Origin: Sphingomonas sanxanigenens
GTDB taxonomy: Bacteria > Pseudomonadota > Alphaproteobacteria > Sphingomonadales > Sphingomonadaceae
Direction: 5' to 3'
Length of the DNA: 43,363 bases
NCBI GenBank assembly: GCA_003240855.1
Contig: QFNN01000012.1
Location: 1 to 43,363, forward strand
A program made the position numbers and the translations under genes. Below, one piece after another: positions 16,514-25,258 of the stretch; positions within the stretch are counted from its first letter, which is position 1; every line of letters starts with the position of its first letter. The notes under the pieces are model-generated. The model was not told the origin of the DNA. It ran no database searches and saw only the letters and a list, made by a program, of their open reading frames with translations.

Positions 16514-17461
16514 ATGATCATGGATCGCGACGCGCTTGCCGCCCTTATCGACCGGATCGCGGCGGACATGGCGGCCGTCGATGACCGCGGCAGCGTCGCG
16601 ACTTACATCCCCGGGCTGGCGGGCGTCGATCCGGCGCAATTCGGCATGGCGGTGGTGACGGCGGCCGGCGACATATTGCGCGCCGGCGACGCCGACATAC
16701 CCTTTTCCATCCAGAGCATATCCAAGGTTTTCGCGCTGACCCTCGCGCTTGGCAGGGTAGGGGACGCACTGTGGCGGCGCGTGGGGCGCGAGCCTTCGGG
16801 CAGTGCGTTCAACTCGATCGTCCAGCTCGAGCATGAAGAGGGAATACCGCGCAACCCTTTCATCAACGCCGGCGCGATCGTGGTGTGCGACGTGATCCTG
16901 TCGAGCGGCGGCCCGCGCGCGGCGATCGGGGAAATGCTGCGCTTCGTCCGTTATCTGGCGGAAGATGAAACGATCGCGATCGATCAGGCCGTCGCCGGAT
17001 CCGAAAGCGATACCGGGTTCCGCAACGCGGCGCTTGCCAATTACATGAAGTCGTTCGGCAATATCGCCAACCCTGTCGCCGATCCGCTCAACCTTTATTT
17101 CAACCAGTGCGCGCTGTCGCTGAGCTGCGTCCAGCTCGCCATGGCGGGACGGTATCTGATGCACGGCGGCCGCCATCCGGGGCTTGGCGGTCGCGTGGTT
17201 TCCGAACGACGGGCGCGGCGCATCAACGCGCTGATGCTGACCTGCGGCCATTATGACGGATCGGGCGAGTTCGCCTTTCGCGTCGGCATCCCCGGCAAGT
17301 CGGGCGTGGGCGGGGGCATATTGGCGATCGTGCCGGGCAAAGCTTCGATCGCGGTCTGGTCGCCCGGCCTGAACGAGCGCGGCAATTCAAAGCTTGGATC
17401 GCTCGCGCTTGAGCGGTTGGCCGAGGCGACCGGCTGGTCAGTGTTCAGCGGCAGGGATTAG
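16514..17461 (+). CDS. glsA: Glutaminase (Ser-dependent, beta-lactamase-like)
   Basis: A 315-aa enzyme hydrolysing glutamine to glutamate and ammonia. The serine-lysine dyad sits in FSIQSISKVFALTLAL (S-x-x-K), and other family motifs follow: NPFINAGAIVVCD, NYMKSFGNI, YFNQCALSLSC and the GIPGKSGVGGGI glycine loop near the C-terminus. The open frame extends upstream to 16433, but that part overlaps the divergent CAP gene; ATG 16514 follows GGAAAAAGC at a good distance, with ATG 16520 as the alternative. Length matches the usual 305-310 aa. There is no amidotransferase or transporter beside it. Confidence 0.95.
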   Translation: MIMDRDALAALIDRIAADMAAVDDRGSVATYIPGLAGVDPAQFGMAVVTAAGDILRAGDADIPFSIQSISKVFALTLALGRVGDALWRRVGREPSGSAFNSIVQLEHEEGIPRNPFINAGAIVVCDVILSSGGPRAAIGEMLRFVRYLAEDETIAIDQAVAGSESDTGFRNAALANYMKSFGNIANPVADPLNLYFNQCALSLSCVQLAMAGRYLMHGGRHPGLGGRVVSERRARRINALMLTCGHYDGSGEFAFRVGIPGKSGVGGGILAIVPGKASIAVWSPGLNERGNSKLGSLALERLAEATGWSVFSGRD

Positions 17462-17644
17462 CCGCATCGCGTCGCACCGGCGCTGATGGCCCGCCGCTCC
17501 GCGCCGCTTCCTACGGGCGGCGATGGTCATTGCATCGTTCGTCCGAAGAGTCATTGCGGCTTGCCCAAGGCCGATGGCTGCCCGATGCGAACACGGGCGC
17601 CGGCGGCGCTTCCCCCGCGCGAGCCAAGCGCATAAAGACGAACC

Positions 17645-18211
17645 ATGCCAAGCGTGTCACCTCTGCCCGATCTGACTGGCCTCTCGCTGGCCGACATTGC
17701 GCGGCTGGCGGATGATCGGAAGCTGCCGCCTGTCGAGAGCTGGAACCCGTCGCATTGCGGCGACAGCGAGATGCGCATCGCCCGGGACGGCACCTGGTAT
17801 CATCAGGGATCGCCGATCGGACGCGCGGCGATGGTCCGCCTTTTTTCGACGATCCTCAGGCGTGAGCCCGGGGGAGGCTATGTGCTGGTCACGCCGGTCG
17901 AGAAGCTCGACATCGCGGTCGACGACGCGCCTTTCGTCGCCGTCGAGGTGAAAAGCGAAGGCGAGGGCGCGGCGCGGCGGCTGGCCTTCCGGCTCAACAC
18001 CGGCGACGTGGTGGTCGCGGGGCCGGAGCATCCGCTGCGGTTCGATTCCAGGTGCGATGGGCCGCACCCCTATCTTCGCGTGCGCAAGGGGCTGGACGCG
18101 CTTGTCGCGCGCGCCGTCTATTATGAACTGGCCGCGCTCGCCATCGACGAGGGTGCGGACCCGCCCGCGCTGTGGAGCGATGGCGAACGCTTTTCCTTCG
18201 AGGCCGCATGA
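17645..18211 (+). CDS. DUF1285 family protein
   Basis: A 188-aa cytoplasmic protein of the DUF1285 family. Recognised by DGTWYHQGSPIGRAAMVRLF followed by a segment ending in VTPVEKLDI, the typical core, and by the C-terminal LDALVARAVYYELA helix. The biochemical role is not established. It starts a three-gene operon with a CoA pyrophosphatase and the CCA-adding enzyme; both junctions overlap, so translation is probably coupled. This order is common in alphaproteobacteria. The 180 bases upstream contain no gene. Confidence 0.9.
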   Translation: MPSVSPLPDLTGLSLADIARLADDRKLPPVESWNPSHCGDSEMRIARDGTWYHQGSPIGRAAMVRLFSTILRREPGGGYVLVTPVEKLDIAVDDAPFVAVEVKSEGEGAARRLAFRLNTGDVVVAGPEHPLRFDSRCDGPHPYLRVRKGLDALVARAVYYELAALAIDEGADPPALWSDGERFSFEAA

Positions 18212-18810
18212 CGCTTGCCGACCGACTGACGCGCGCGCTGGGCGAAGGCGCCGAACGCGAACTGGTGCTGCTCGAAAGCGATTATCGCGACGCGCAGATG
18301 CGCCCGGGCGAGGTGCTGATGCCTGCCGCGGTGCTGATCGCAATCACCGACCGTGCCGATCCGGGCGTGATCCTGACTCAGCGGACCGCCAATCTGAAGC
18401 GCCATGCCGGGCAGATTTCCTTCCCCGGCGGACGCATCGACCCGAGCGATTCAGGGCCGATCGAAGCCGCGCTGCGCGAGGCTGAGGAGGAGGTCGCGCT
18501 GCCCCGTTCGCTTGTGAAGGTGATCGGCCCCGCCGACCGCTATCGCACCGTCACGGGTTTCGATGTCACGCCGATCGTGAGCGTGATTCCGCCGGATCTG
18601 CCGCTCATCGCAGGCGAAGGCGAAGTCGAAAACTGGTTCGAAGCGCCGCTTTCCTTCCTGTTTGAGCCGGGCAACCAGATTGAACAGGCGGTGGAATGGC
18701 AGGGGCGGGAGCGCCATTATCACGAGATCATGTGGGATGGCCGCCGCATCTGGGGGGCGACGGCGGCGATGCTGATCAATCTTGGGCGCCGGCTGGCATG
18801 GCCGCTATGA
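18208..18810 (+). CDS. CoA pyrophosphatase, Nudix family (NudL-like)
   Basis: A 200-aa Nudix hydrolase, expected to cleave CoA and acyl-CoA to 3'-phosphoadenosine-5'-phosphate and phosphopantetheine. The NudL-specific stretch LKRHAGQISFPGGRIDP runs into the Nudix box, which ends AALREAEEEVAL with the metal-binding Glu residues. ATG 18208 overlaps the DUF1285 stop (ATGA), which fixes the start; an open frame upstream is part of the previous gene. The gene overlaps the CCA enzyme at its 3' end. Confidence 0.93.
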   Translation: MTLADRLTRALGEGAERELVLLESDYRDAQMRPGEVLMPAAVLIAITDRADPGVILTQRTANLKRHAGQISFPGGRIDPSDSGPIEAALREAEEEVALPRSLVKVIGPADRYRTVTGFDVTPIVSVIPPDLPLIAGEGEVENWFEAPLSFLFEPGNQIEQAVEWQGRERHYHEIMWDGRRIWGATAAMLINLGRRLAWPL

Positions 18811-20003
18811 TATTGCCCGACGCGGCCTGGCGACACAGGCCCGGGCTCGACAGGCTGCTCGCCGCGCTGGACGCGGATGCGGGCGAGACGCGCTTCGTCG
18901 GCGGCGCCGTGCGCGACACGCTGCTCGGTCTGCCCGTCGCCGACCTCGATCTTGCGACGCGGCTGAAGCCCGAACTGGTCCGCGATCGCATCCGGGAGGC
19001 GGGTTTGAAGGCCGTGCCGACGGGCCTCGCCCATGGCACGATCACGGCGGTGCTGGCCGACGGCCCGGTCGAGGTGACGACGCTGCGCCGCGATGTCTCG
19101 ACCGATGGCCGGCGCGCGACCGTGGCGTTCAGCGACGACTGGCGCGAGGATGCGGCGCGGCGCGATTTCACGATCAACGCGCTTTATGCCGATCCCGCGA
19201 ACGGGGCGGTGATCGACTATTTTGGAGGGCTCGACGATCTGGCGGCGGGGCGGGTGCGCTTCATCGGCGATCCGCTGACGCGCATAGCGGAGGATCACCT
19301 GCGCATCCTGCGTTTCTTCCGCTTCCATGCGCGCTTTGGCAAAGGTGCGCCCGACGCCCAAGGTTATGACGCCTGCGCTGCGCGTGCGAAGGATCTGATG
19401 GCTTTGTCGCGCGAGCGGATCGCGGACGAATTGCTCAAGATATTGGCCGGGGATGATCCTGCGGCAGTCATCCGCCTGATGATCGACCGCGAGATTCTCG
19501 CGTCGGTGCTGCCCGAGATCGGGCCGGACAATGCCCGGCGGCTGGATGCGCTGGTCGCGGCGGAGGCGGCGGCGGCCGTGGCACCCGACCGGATCCGCCG
19601 CTTCATCGCGCTTGTTCCCGCCGATCCGGCCGCAGCGGACGATATCGCCGCGCGCCTGCGCCTGTCCAACGCCATTCGCAAGCGGATCGCCTTCGTCCTT
19701 TCCGGCATGCCGGCCGGGACGCCGGCGGCGATGGGCTATCGCATCGGGCGGGAGGCGGCGATCGATCGATTGCTGTTGGCCGGTGAAACGGCCGGCGCCG
19801 CGTCATTGCGAAACTGGGATAAGCCAACCTTGCCGACGAGCGGAGGGGCGTTGGTGGCGCGCGGGCTGACGGCAGGCCCGGCCGTAGCGCGGGCATTGAG
19901 GGCGATCGAAGAGCGGTGGATCGCCGAGGGCTTCCCGGGGCGCGAGCGCGTCGATGCGATCGTCGACGCTGAATTGCTTCAGGCGTTCAATCCGCGCCAA
20001 TAG
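18807..20003 (+). CDS. CCA tRNA nucleotidyltransferase / poly(A) polymerase family
   Basis: A 398-aa class II nucleotidyltransferase that adds or repairs the tRNA 3' CCA end. The head domain has RFVGGAVRDTLLGL with the metal-binding DLDLAT (D-x-D), then TTLRRDV and the RRDFTINALYAD motif; the RNA- and primer-binding domain has RILRFFRFHARFG. The start at ATG 18807 overlaps the previous stop as ATGA; ATG 18798 is possible. The 3' end overlaps the convergent GGDEF-EAL gene by 25 bases. Poly(A) polymerase activity cannot be excluded by eye, but the compact length fits a CCA enzyme. Confidence 0.93.
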   Translation: MILPDAAWRHRPGLDRLLAALDADAGETRFVGGAVRDTLLGLPVADLDLATRLKPELVRDRIREAGLKAVPTGLAHGTITAVLADGPVEVTTLRRDVSTDGRRATVAFSDDWREDAARRDFTINALYADPANGAVIDYFGGLDDLAAGRVRFIGDPLTRIAEDHLRILRFFRFHARFGKGAPDAQGYDACAARAKDLMALSRERIADELLKILAGDDPAAVIRLMIDREILASVLPEIGPDNARRLDALVAAEAAAAVAPDRIRRFIALVPADPAAADDIAARLRLSNAIRKRIAFVLSGMPAGTPAAMGYRIGREAAIDRLLLAGETAGAASLRNWDKPTLPTSGGALVARGLTAGPAVARALRAIEERWIAEGFPGRERVDAIVDAELLQAFNPRQ

Positions 20004-21718
20004 TCGAAGGCTTCGTCTGCCGAAAGCGGGTGCGAGTAGAAGAAGCCCTGGGCCCGCGAGCAGCCGAGCGCGCCAAGCAACTGCGATAGCTCGAACGTTT
20101 CTATGCCCTCGGCCGTCGTCTCCATGCCGAGCGAACGGGCGAGCGAGAGGATAGCGCGGACGATCGCGGCCTTGTCCCGATCGGCGAGCATGCGGGTCAC
20201 GAAGCTGCGGTCGATCTTGAGCATATCGATCGGCAGGCGCTGCAGCGCCGCAAGGTTTGAATAGCCCGTGCCGAAATCGTCCATCGCGATCGTGGCGTCG
20301 AGTTCTTTGAGCGCATCCAGCGTGCGGGTCGCGCGATCGGGGTCGGCGATGAGCGCGCTTTCAGTGAGTTCGAGCATCAGACGGCCGCCACGCATGCCGA
20401 CATTGTCGAGTTCGGCCGCGACCATCGCCGGCACATCGTCGCTGAAGATCTGGATGGGCGAGATGTTAACGGCCATGCTGACCTTGATCGGTCGGCCATT
20501 CGCCGCGTCCCACGCTGCGAGGGTGCGCAGCGCCTCGCCCAGCGCCCAGCGGCCGAGCGGGCGGATCAGCCCCGATTCTTCGGCGACGGGGATGAAACGC
20601 GTCGGCGGCACCTCGACGCCTTCGTCGATCCAGCGGGCAAGCGCCTCGAAGCCGGCGACCTCGCCGGTTGCAAGATCGATGACAGGCTGGAAGGCGAGGC
20701 TCAGTTCATCGCGTTCAATGGCGTGGCGCAAGCGCGTTTCGAGCGTAAAACGCTGACGCGCGGCGCGCGATGCTGAGGGCTGGTAGATCTCAAACTCGCC
20801 GCTCGCCTTCGCGGCCTTCACCGCGAATTGAGCGCGGCGGATGATTTCGGCCGCATCGGCGGCATTATCGAACAGCGCGCACCCGATCGCCGCCTCGATC
20901 TTGATTTCCAGTTCGGACAGGCGGCACGGATTGAGAAAGATATTAGCGATGCGCCGGGCGACGCGCGCGGCGTCTTCCACGCCATCGTTGAGGCGGATGA
21001 GCAGGCCGAATTCGTTGCCGCCGGTTCGCGCGATCAGGTCGCCCGCGCGCAGCGCCGCCATCAGGCGCCTGGCGACCGTAATCAGCAACTCGTCGCCCGC
21101 CATCGGGCCGATCGATTCATTGATCCGGCTGAAACGTCGGACGTCGACGATCAAAATGGCGTGCTCGCCCGCCGCGCCTTCAGCCAGTTCCTCCACGCTT
21201 TCGCTAAAGCCGGCGCGGTTGGGAAGGCCGGTCAGCGCATCATGCGTCATTTCCAGCCGCAGGCTGCGTTGAGCCTGGCGCTCCGCCGTGCGATCGACGA
21301 GCGTGACGATCCCGCGCGCCTCCTCCTTCCCGAGGGAATCGAGGCGTGTCAGCCGGACGTCGAACTGCAAGCCGGTAATTTCGTCGCCGTCGATCCACTG
21401 GTAGTCGCTCTGAGCTTCACCGCTGGCGAGGAAAGTCGAGAGATCTACGCCGAAGCCACTGCGCGCGATCAGCGGGCGACCGGACAATTTTGGATCGGTG
21501 CGGTCAAGCAGCGCGAAGCGGCGATTATGATCCTCGATCATCAGGCGTCCGTCGCGAATAACCATGATGGCGACGGCAAGCGGCATCGCTTCCATGTAGA
21601 TCGAACGGAAGTGATCGAGCCAGCCCTTGAGGTCAGGATGCGCGGCATCGGCCGAAGAATCGCCTTCGGTTTCAATTGGGGTCGCCAGAACAGGGACCTT
21701 CATGTCCGCACGCGCCAT
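19979..21718 (-). CDS. PAS-like / GGDEF / EAL protein, probable c-di-GMP phosphodiesterase
   Basis: A 579-aa cytoplasmic signalling protein with no membrane segment. An N-terminal PAS-like sensor (about residues 35-145) is followed by a GGDEF domain (155-315) and an EAL domain (325-575). The cyclase signature is GGNEF (233-237): the third residue, normally acidic and essential, is Asn, so cyclase activity is doubtful, although the domain may still bind GTP. The EAL domain looks intact: EAL at 358-360, VNIS, LELTES, MDDFGTGYSNL with the metal-binding Asp pair, KIDRSFV and AEGIET. It is therefore predicted to break down c-di-GMP. It is single, and ends inside the 3' end of the CCA gene. Confidence 0.92.
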   Translation of the reverse strand: MARADMKVPVLATPIETEGDSSADAAHPDLKGWLDHFRSIYMEAMPLAVAIMVIRDGRLMIEDHNRRFALLDRTDPKLSGRPLIARSGFGVDLSTFLASGEAQSDYQWIDGDEITGLQFDVRLTRLDSLGKEEARGIVTLVDRTAERQAQRSLRLEMTHDALTGLPNRAGFSESVEELAEGAAGEHAILIVDVRRFSRINESIGPMAGDELLITVARRLMAALRAGDLIARTGGNEFGLLIRLNDGVEDAARVARRIANIFLNPCRLSELEIKIEAAIGCALFDNAADAAEIIRRAQFAVKAAKASGEFEIYQPSASRAARQRFTLETRLRHAIERDELSLAFQPVIDLATGEVAGFEALARWIDEGVEVPPTRFIPVAEESGLIRPLGRWALGEALRTLAAWDAANGRPIKVSMAVNISPIQIFSDDVPAMVAAELDNVGMRGGRLMLELTESALIADPDRATRTLDALKELDATIAMDDFGTGYSNLAALQRLPIDMLKIDRSFVTRMLADRDKAAIVRAILSLARSLGMETTAEGIETFELSQLLGALGCSRAQGFFYSHPLSADEAFDYWRGLNA

Positions 21719-21787
21719 GCAAGCGGCTTAACGACGAAAGGCTTAACAGTGTGTCTACCAGCCGCGCGAAACGAGACGAATTGCGCG

Positions 21788-24034
21788 TCAATCGAAGCGG
21801 TTGTCGCGCGGGAAGCCGACGGGCGCCATCCGCCCGGCCGCGCCGCGCGCAGTGCGCCAGGGCGACAGATCGGCCTCGGTGCGCGTGCGCCCGCTGTCGC
21901 CGCCCATCGCCCAGCTCAGCCCCTGATCGAAACGGATGGCGATCGCGTCGGAAAGTCCGCCGTCGCGGTAGCGCTGGAGCGTGACGCCTTGTCCGCGCGC
22001 CATTTCGGGCAGCTCGGTGATGGGGAAGGCCGCCATTTTGCGATTCTCGCCGATGACCACGACATAATCGGCATCGGCCGATACGGTGCGGGCGATGCGG
22101 AGCCTGGCGCCGGGCTTGAGGTTTACGAGCTGCTTGCCCTTGCGGGTTTCCGCGACCGCATCGGCGACGCGCGCGATGAAACCGCGCCCGTCCGATGACG
22201 CAAGCAGTAGCCGGCCATCGGGGACGCTCGCCATCAGCGCTGTGATCCCCGTTTCGGCTTCCAGATCGATCATCAACCGCACCGGTTCGCCGAAGCCGCG
22301 CCCGCCGGGCAGCTTGTCTGCAGCGAGCGTGTAGAAACGGCCATTGTCGGCGGCGAGCAATATCTTGTCGGTGGTCTGGGTGTGGAAGGCATGGAGCGGC
22401 CCATCGCCTTCCTTGAACTTGAGCGCGTCTGCCGAGGAAAGGTCGATATGCCCGCGCATTGCGCGGATCCAGCCGCGCTGCGACATGATGACCGTGATCG
22501 GCTCCCGCTCGACCATGGCTTCCAGCGGAATCTCGCGCGCGGGAGCCGCTTCCTCAATCGTCGTGCGGCGTGCGCCAAGCGTGGTTTCAGGGCCATAGCG
22601 TTCGCGCAGGCGCGCGAGATCGCGTTTCATCCGCGTGCGTTGGCGCGCGTCGGAGCCGAGCAGTTGAGTCAGCTCCTCGCGTTCCTTCTCCAGCGCGTCT
22701 CGCTCGCCGCGAATCTCCATTTCCTCCAGCTTGCGCAGGCTGCGCAGCCGCATGTTGAGGATCGCCTCGGCCTGGCGGTCGGTCAGGCCAAACTCGGCCA
22801 TCAGCACGGGTTTGGGCTCGTCCTCCTGCCGGATGATCGCGATCACCCGGTCGAGGTTGAGATAGGCGACGAGATAGCCGTCGAGCAGCTCGATCCGGTC
22901 GGCGATCTTGTCGAGCCGGTGGCGCGTGCGGCGCTGGAGCACTTCGAACTGGTGCGCGAGCCAGTGCGTCAGCACGTCCTTCAGGCTCATCACGCGCGGC
23001 GTGCGCGTCGCATCGAGGACGTTGAGATTGAGCGGGACGCGGACTTCGAGGTCGGTAAGCCGGAACAGGCTGTCCATCAGCATCTGCGGGTCGACGGTGC
23101 GGCTGCGCGGTTCGAGAACGATGCGGATTTCGGCGTCCGATTCGTCGCGGACGTCGGCGAGGATGGGCAGCTTCTTCTCGTTGATGAGCGTCGCAATCTG
23201 CTCGATCAGCTTGCCCTTTTGCACGCCATAGGGGATCTCGCTGACGACTGCGATCCAGGTGCCGCGCCCTTCATCCTGCTTTTCCCAGCGCGCCCGCGTG
23301 CGGAAAGCGCCGCGGCCAGTCGCATAAGCCTCGGCAATGCTTGCCGCCGGATCGACGACGATGCCGCCGGTCGGGAAATCCGGACCCTTCACATAGTCGA
23401 GCAGCGCAGCGTCGGAGGCGTGGGGCTGATCGATCAGCAACATGGCGGCGTCGATCAGCTCGGCGGCGTTGTGAGGCGGGATGCTGGTCGCCATGCCCAC
23501 CGCGATCCCGCTTGCGCCGTTGGCGAGCAGGTTCGGGAAAAGGCCGGGCATGACCTCCGGCTCTTCATCCTCGCCATTATAGGTCGGGCGGAAATCGACA
23601 GTGCCGTCGTCGAGCCCGGCCATCAGGTCGATCGCAACCTGCGTCAGCCGCGCCTCGGTATAGCGATAGGCGGCGGCGTTATCGCCGTCGATATTCCCGA
23701 AATTGCCTTGCCCGTCGACGAGCGGGTAGCGGAGCGCGAAGGTCTGGGCGAGGCGGACCATCGCGTCATAGACCGAGGCGTCGCCATGCGGGTGATATTT
23801 ACCGATAACGTCGCCGACCACGCGTGCGCATTTCTTGTAACCCTGCGTAGGATCAAGCCGTAGCAGGCGCATCGCCCAGAGCAGACGGCGGTGGACCGGC
23901 TTCAGGCCGTCGCGGACGTCAGGGAGCGATCGCGCGGTGATCGTCGACAGCGCATAGACCAGATAGCGCTCGGACAGGGCCGAGTCGAACGGCGCATCGA
24001 TGATGGTGTCGAACGGATCGCGGAAATCACTCAT
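21788..24034 (-). CDS. parC: DNA topoisomerase IV subunit A
   Basis: A 748-aa type IIA topoisomerase subunit that decatenates daughter chromosomes with ParE. The breakage-reunion domain has VGDVIGKYHPHGDASVYDAM and the active-site Tyr in AAAYRYTEARL. The coiled-coil/tower region and a C-terminal beta-pinwheel with RGWIRAMRGH-like repeats follow. Length (about 750) fits ParC and is shorter than GyrA, and the pinwheel lacks a GyrA-box (QRRGGKG). In the quinolone region the position of E. coli ParC Ser80 is Ala and Glu84 is Asp. The downstream GGDEF-EAL gene on the same strand is 69 bases away and probably independent. Confidence 0.96.
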   Translation of the reverse strand: MSDFRDPFDTIIDAPFDSALSERYLVYALSTITARSLPDVRDGLKPVHRRLLWAMRLLRLDPTQGYKKCARVVGDVIGKYHPHGDASVYDAMVRLAQTFALRYPLVDGQGNFGNIDGDNAAAYRYTEARLTQVAIDLMAGLDDGTVDFRPTYNGEDEEPEVMPGLFPNLLANGASGIAVGMATSIPPHNAAELIDAAMLLIDQPHASDAALLDYVKGPDFPTGGIVVDPAASIAEAYATGRGAFRTRARWEKQDEGRGTWIAVVSEIPYGVQKGKLIEQIATLINEKKLPILADVRDESDAEIRIVLEPRSRTVDPQMLMDSLFRLTDLEVRVPLNLNVLDATRTPRVMSLKDVLTHWLAHQFEVLQRRTRHRLDKIADRIELLDGYLVAYLNLDRVIAIIRQEDEPKPVLMAEFGLTDRQAEAILNMRLRSLRKLEEMEIRGERDALEKEREELTQLLGSDARQRTRMKRDLARLRERYGPETTLGARRTTIEEAAPAREIPLEAMVEREPITVIMSQRGWIRAMRGHIDLSSADALKFKEGDGPLHAFHTQTTDKILLAADNGRFYTLAADKLPGGRGFGEPVRLMIDLEAETGITALMASVPDGRLLLASSDGRGFIARVADAVAETRKGKQLVNLKPGARLRIARTVSADADYVVVIGENRKMAAFPITELPEMARGQGVTLQRYRDGGLSDAIAIRFDQGLSWAMGGDSGRTRTEADLSPWRTARGAAGRMAPVGFPRDNRFD

Positions 24035-24127
24035 CCTCCGGCGATAGCAGGCGATCGGGGCGGACGGGAAGGGTGGAGAGGTTCCTGATGGGCGGGCCGG
24101 TGTCGCGCTCGTGCAAACGGACGAAGA

Positions 24128-24736
24128 TCAGCCTGCGCGATGCGCGGCGATCAGCAGTTCCGCATTCTTCTCCAGCCGGCCGGGCAGGCCAGGGCAACCG
24201 CAGGCATGGTGAAGCGAGAAAGCGCCTTCGACGAGCATCAGAAGGCCGTCGGCCAGCGTTCCGGGATCGGCGGCGGGAAGGGCTGCGGCGATCTCTTTCA
24301 GGCGGGCGCGAAGCTCCGTCTTGCAAGCATTCGCGACAACGCGGCCGGGATGATCGGGCTCGGCAAGCTCGGTCGCCGCGTTGGAAACGGCGCAGCCGCG
24401 GAAATGGCCAGCCTCCATCTTGGCGACTTCATAATGGACGATCGCCAGAAGCTGGCGCGCCGGATCGCCGCCCGCGCGTGCAATCTCGGCTTCCATCGCA
24501 ATGCGATCGCGCTCGGCCGCATTCTTGAGGCAGGCGGCGACCAGCGCATCCTTCGACGCAAAGGCGCGATAGAGGCTCGGCTTGGTGACTCCAGCGCGCG
24601 CGACAATCTCATCGACGCCGACCGCGCGAATGCCCTTTTCGTAAAAAAGCTCCTGTGCGGCCTCAAAGACGCGCTGGGCAGCGTTTTTTCGCTCGCCGGC
24701 AGGCTTGGTGTCGATCGCTGCGCTGTTCATCGCCAA
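24128..24736 (-). CDS. TetR/AcrR-family regulator
   Basis: A 202-aa regulator (200 if ATG 24730 is used). The N-terminal TetR domain is standard: AAQRVFEAAQELFYEKGIRA, then VDEIVARAGVTKPSLYRAF with the recognition helix. The ligand domain contains HFRGCAVSNAATELAEPDHP, typical of TetR proteins with a C-terminal YcdC/AcrR-like fold. It diverges from a small CMD-like gene, and an 8-11-8 inverted repeat (24775-24801) lies in the shared 116-bp region, so auto-repression and control of the neighbour are likely. The inducer is unknown. Confidence 0.9.
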   Translation of the reverse strand: MAMNSAAIDTKPAGERKNAAQRVFEAAQELFYEKGIRAVGVDEIVARAGVTKPSLYRAFASKDALVAACLKNAAERDRIAMEAEIARAGGDPARQLLAIVHYEVAKMEAGHFRGCAVSNAATELAEPDHPGRVVANACKTELRARLKEIAAALPAADPGTLADGLLMLVEGAFSLHHACGCPGLPGRLEKNAELLIAAHRAG

Positions 24737-24754
24737 AAAAATCCCTCTGCCCCG

Positions 24755-24801
24755 TTGACAGCTATGTAACAGACCGGTACGTAGCCTTCAAGAACGTACC
24801 G
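24755..24801. promoter_or_regulatory. Divergent promoter with palindromic operator
   Basis: CGGTACGT (24775-24782) and ACGTACCG (24794-24801) are exact inverted copies separated by 11 bases. A consensus -35 hexamer TTGACA (24755-24760) lies just upstream on the plus strand, so a -10 element would fall inside the left arm (about 24778-24783). A repressor on this site would block transcription of the CMD-like gene. Binding by the adjacent TetR protein is inferred. Confidence 0.6.
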
Positions 24802-24852
24802 TTCAGTAACATCAAGTGGGCCGCCGCCTCAGGGATCGGAAAGGGAAGTGAC

Positions 24853-25245
24853 ATGGCTTATCGTTCGTTCGCAGCCTGGCCCGAGGTTGAGGCGCTCGCG
24901 CTTTACGGTGCGGCGCATGCAGAGCAGGCGCCCCTGTTCTCGCCGCTTGAATATCGCGTGATCGGTATCGGCGCGCGCAGCGACGTGCGCCGTGAGCTTC
25001 GCCCCGAATCGCGTGTGGCGCGCTGGCTGAACCGTCTGTTCGGCATCGAGTTCGCCCGTCCGCTCGCCGACGGCAGGCTGGAAGCCCTGCGTCGTTTCGC
25101 TTCGATCGTCGGCCGCGCCGCGCCCGACGTGATTGACGATCATATCACCGAATTCCTGGAAGCCGGTTATAGCAGGCGGCAGGCCGAATGGCTGACCCGA
25201 ATGCCCGCCCGCGCGCGTACGCCCCTTCGCGCCGCGATGGCTTGA
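24853..25245 (+). CDS. Cysteine-free CMD/AhpD-like protein, function unknown
   Basis: A 130-aa cytoplasmic protein. Its C-terminal half (RPLADGRLEALRRFASIVG, then ITEFLEAGYSRRQAEWL and a final TPLRAAMA) resembles the helices and tail of carboxymuconolactone decarboxylase / AhpD-like proteins, and the N-terminal half contains an LFSPLEYRVIGIGAR stretch at the place of the helix before the active site. The CxxC-x-x-x-H peroxidase/redox motif that should follow is missing and the protein has no cysteine at all, so it cannot be an alkylhydroperoxidase. It is divergent from a TetR gene and 13 bases before a CoA-ester lyase gene. The family assignment is by eye and tentative. Confidence 0.75.
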   Translation: MAYRSFAAWPEVEALALYGAAHAEQAPLFSPLEYRVIGIGARSDVRRELRPESRVARWLNRLFGIEFARPLADGRLEALRRFASIVGRAAPDVIDDHITEFLEAGYSRRQAEWLTRMPARARTPLRAAMA

Positions 25246-25258
25246 CCTGCTGACCGGA

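Noticed and set aside
17462..17644. Short frames in the gap between glutaminase and DUF1285
   Set aside because: None has a good ribosome site or protein-like composition, and the gap is probably only promoter sequence.
20828..23863. Two plus-strand frames of more than 450 codons (20828-22198 and 22382-23863)
   Set aside because: They lie opposite the GGDEF-EAL protein and ParC, whose motifs are complete. No family is recognisable in them.
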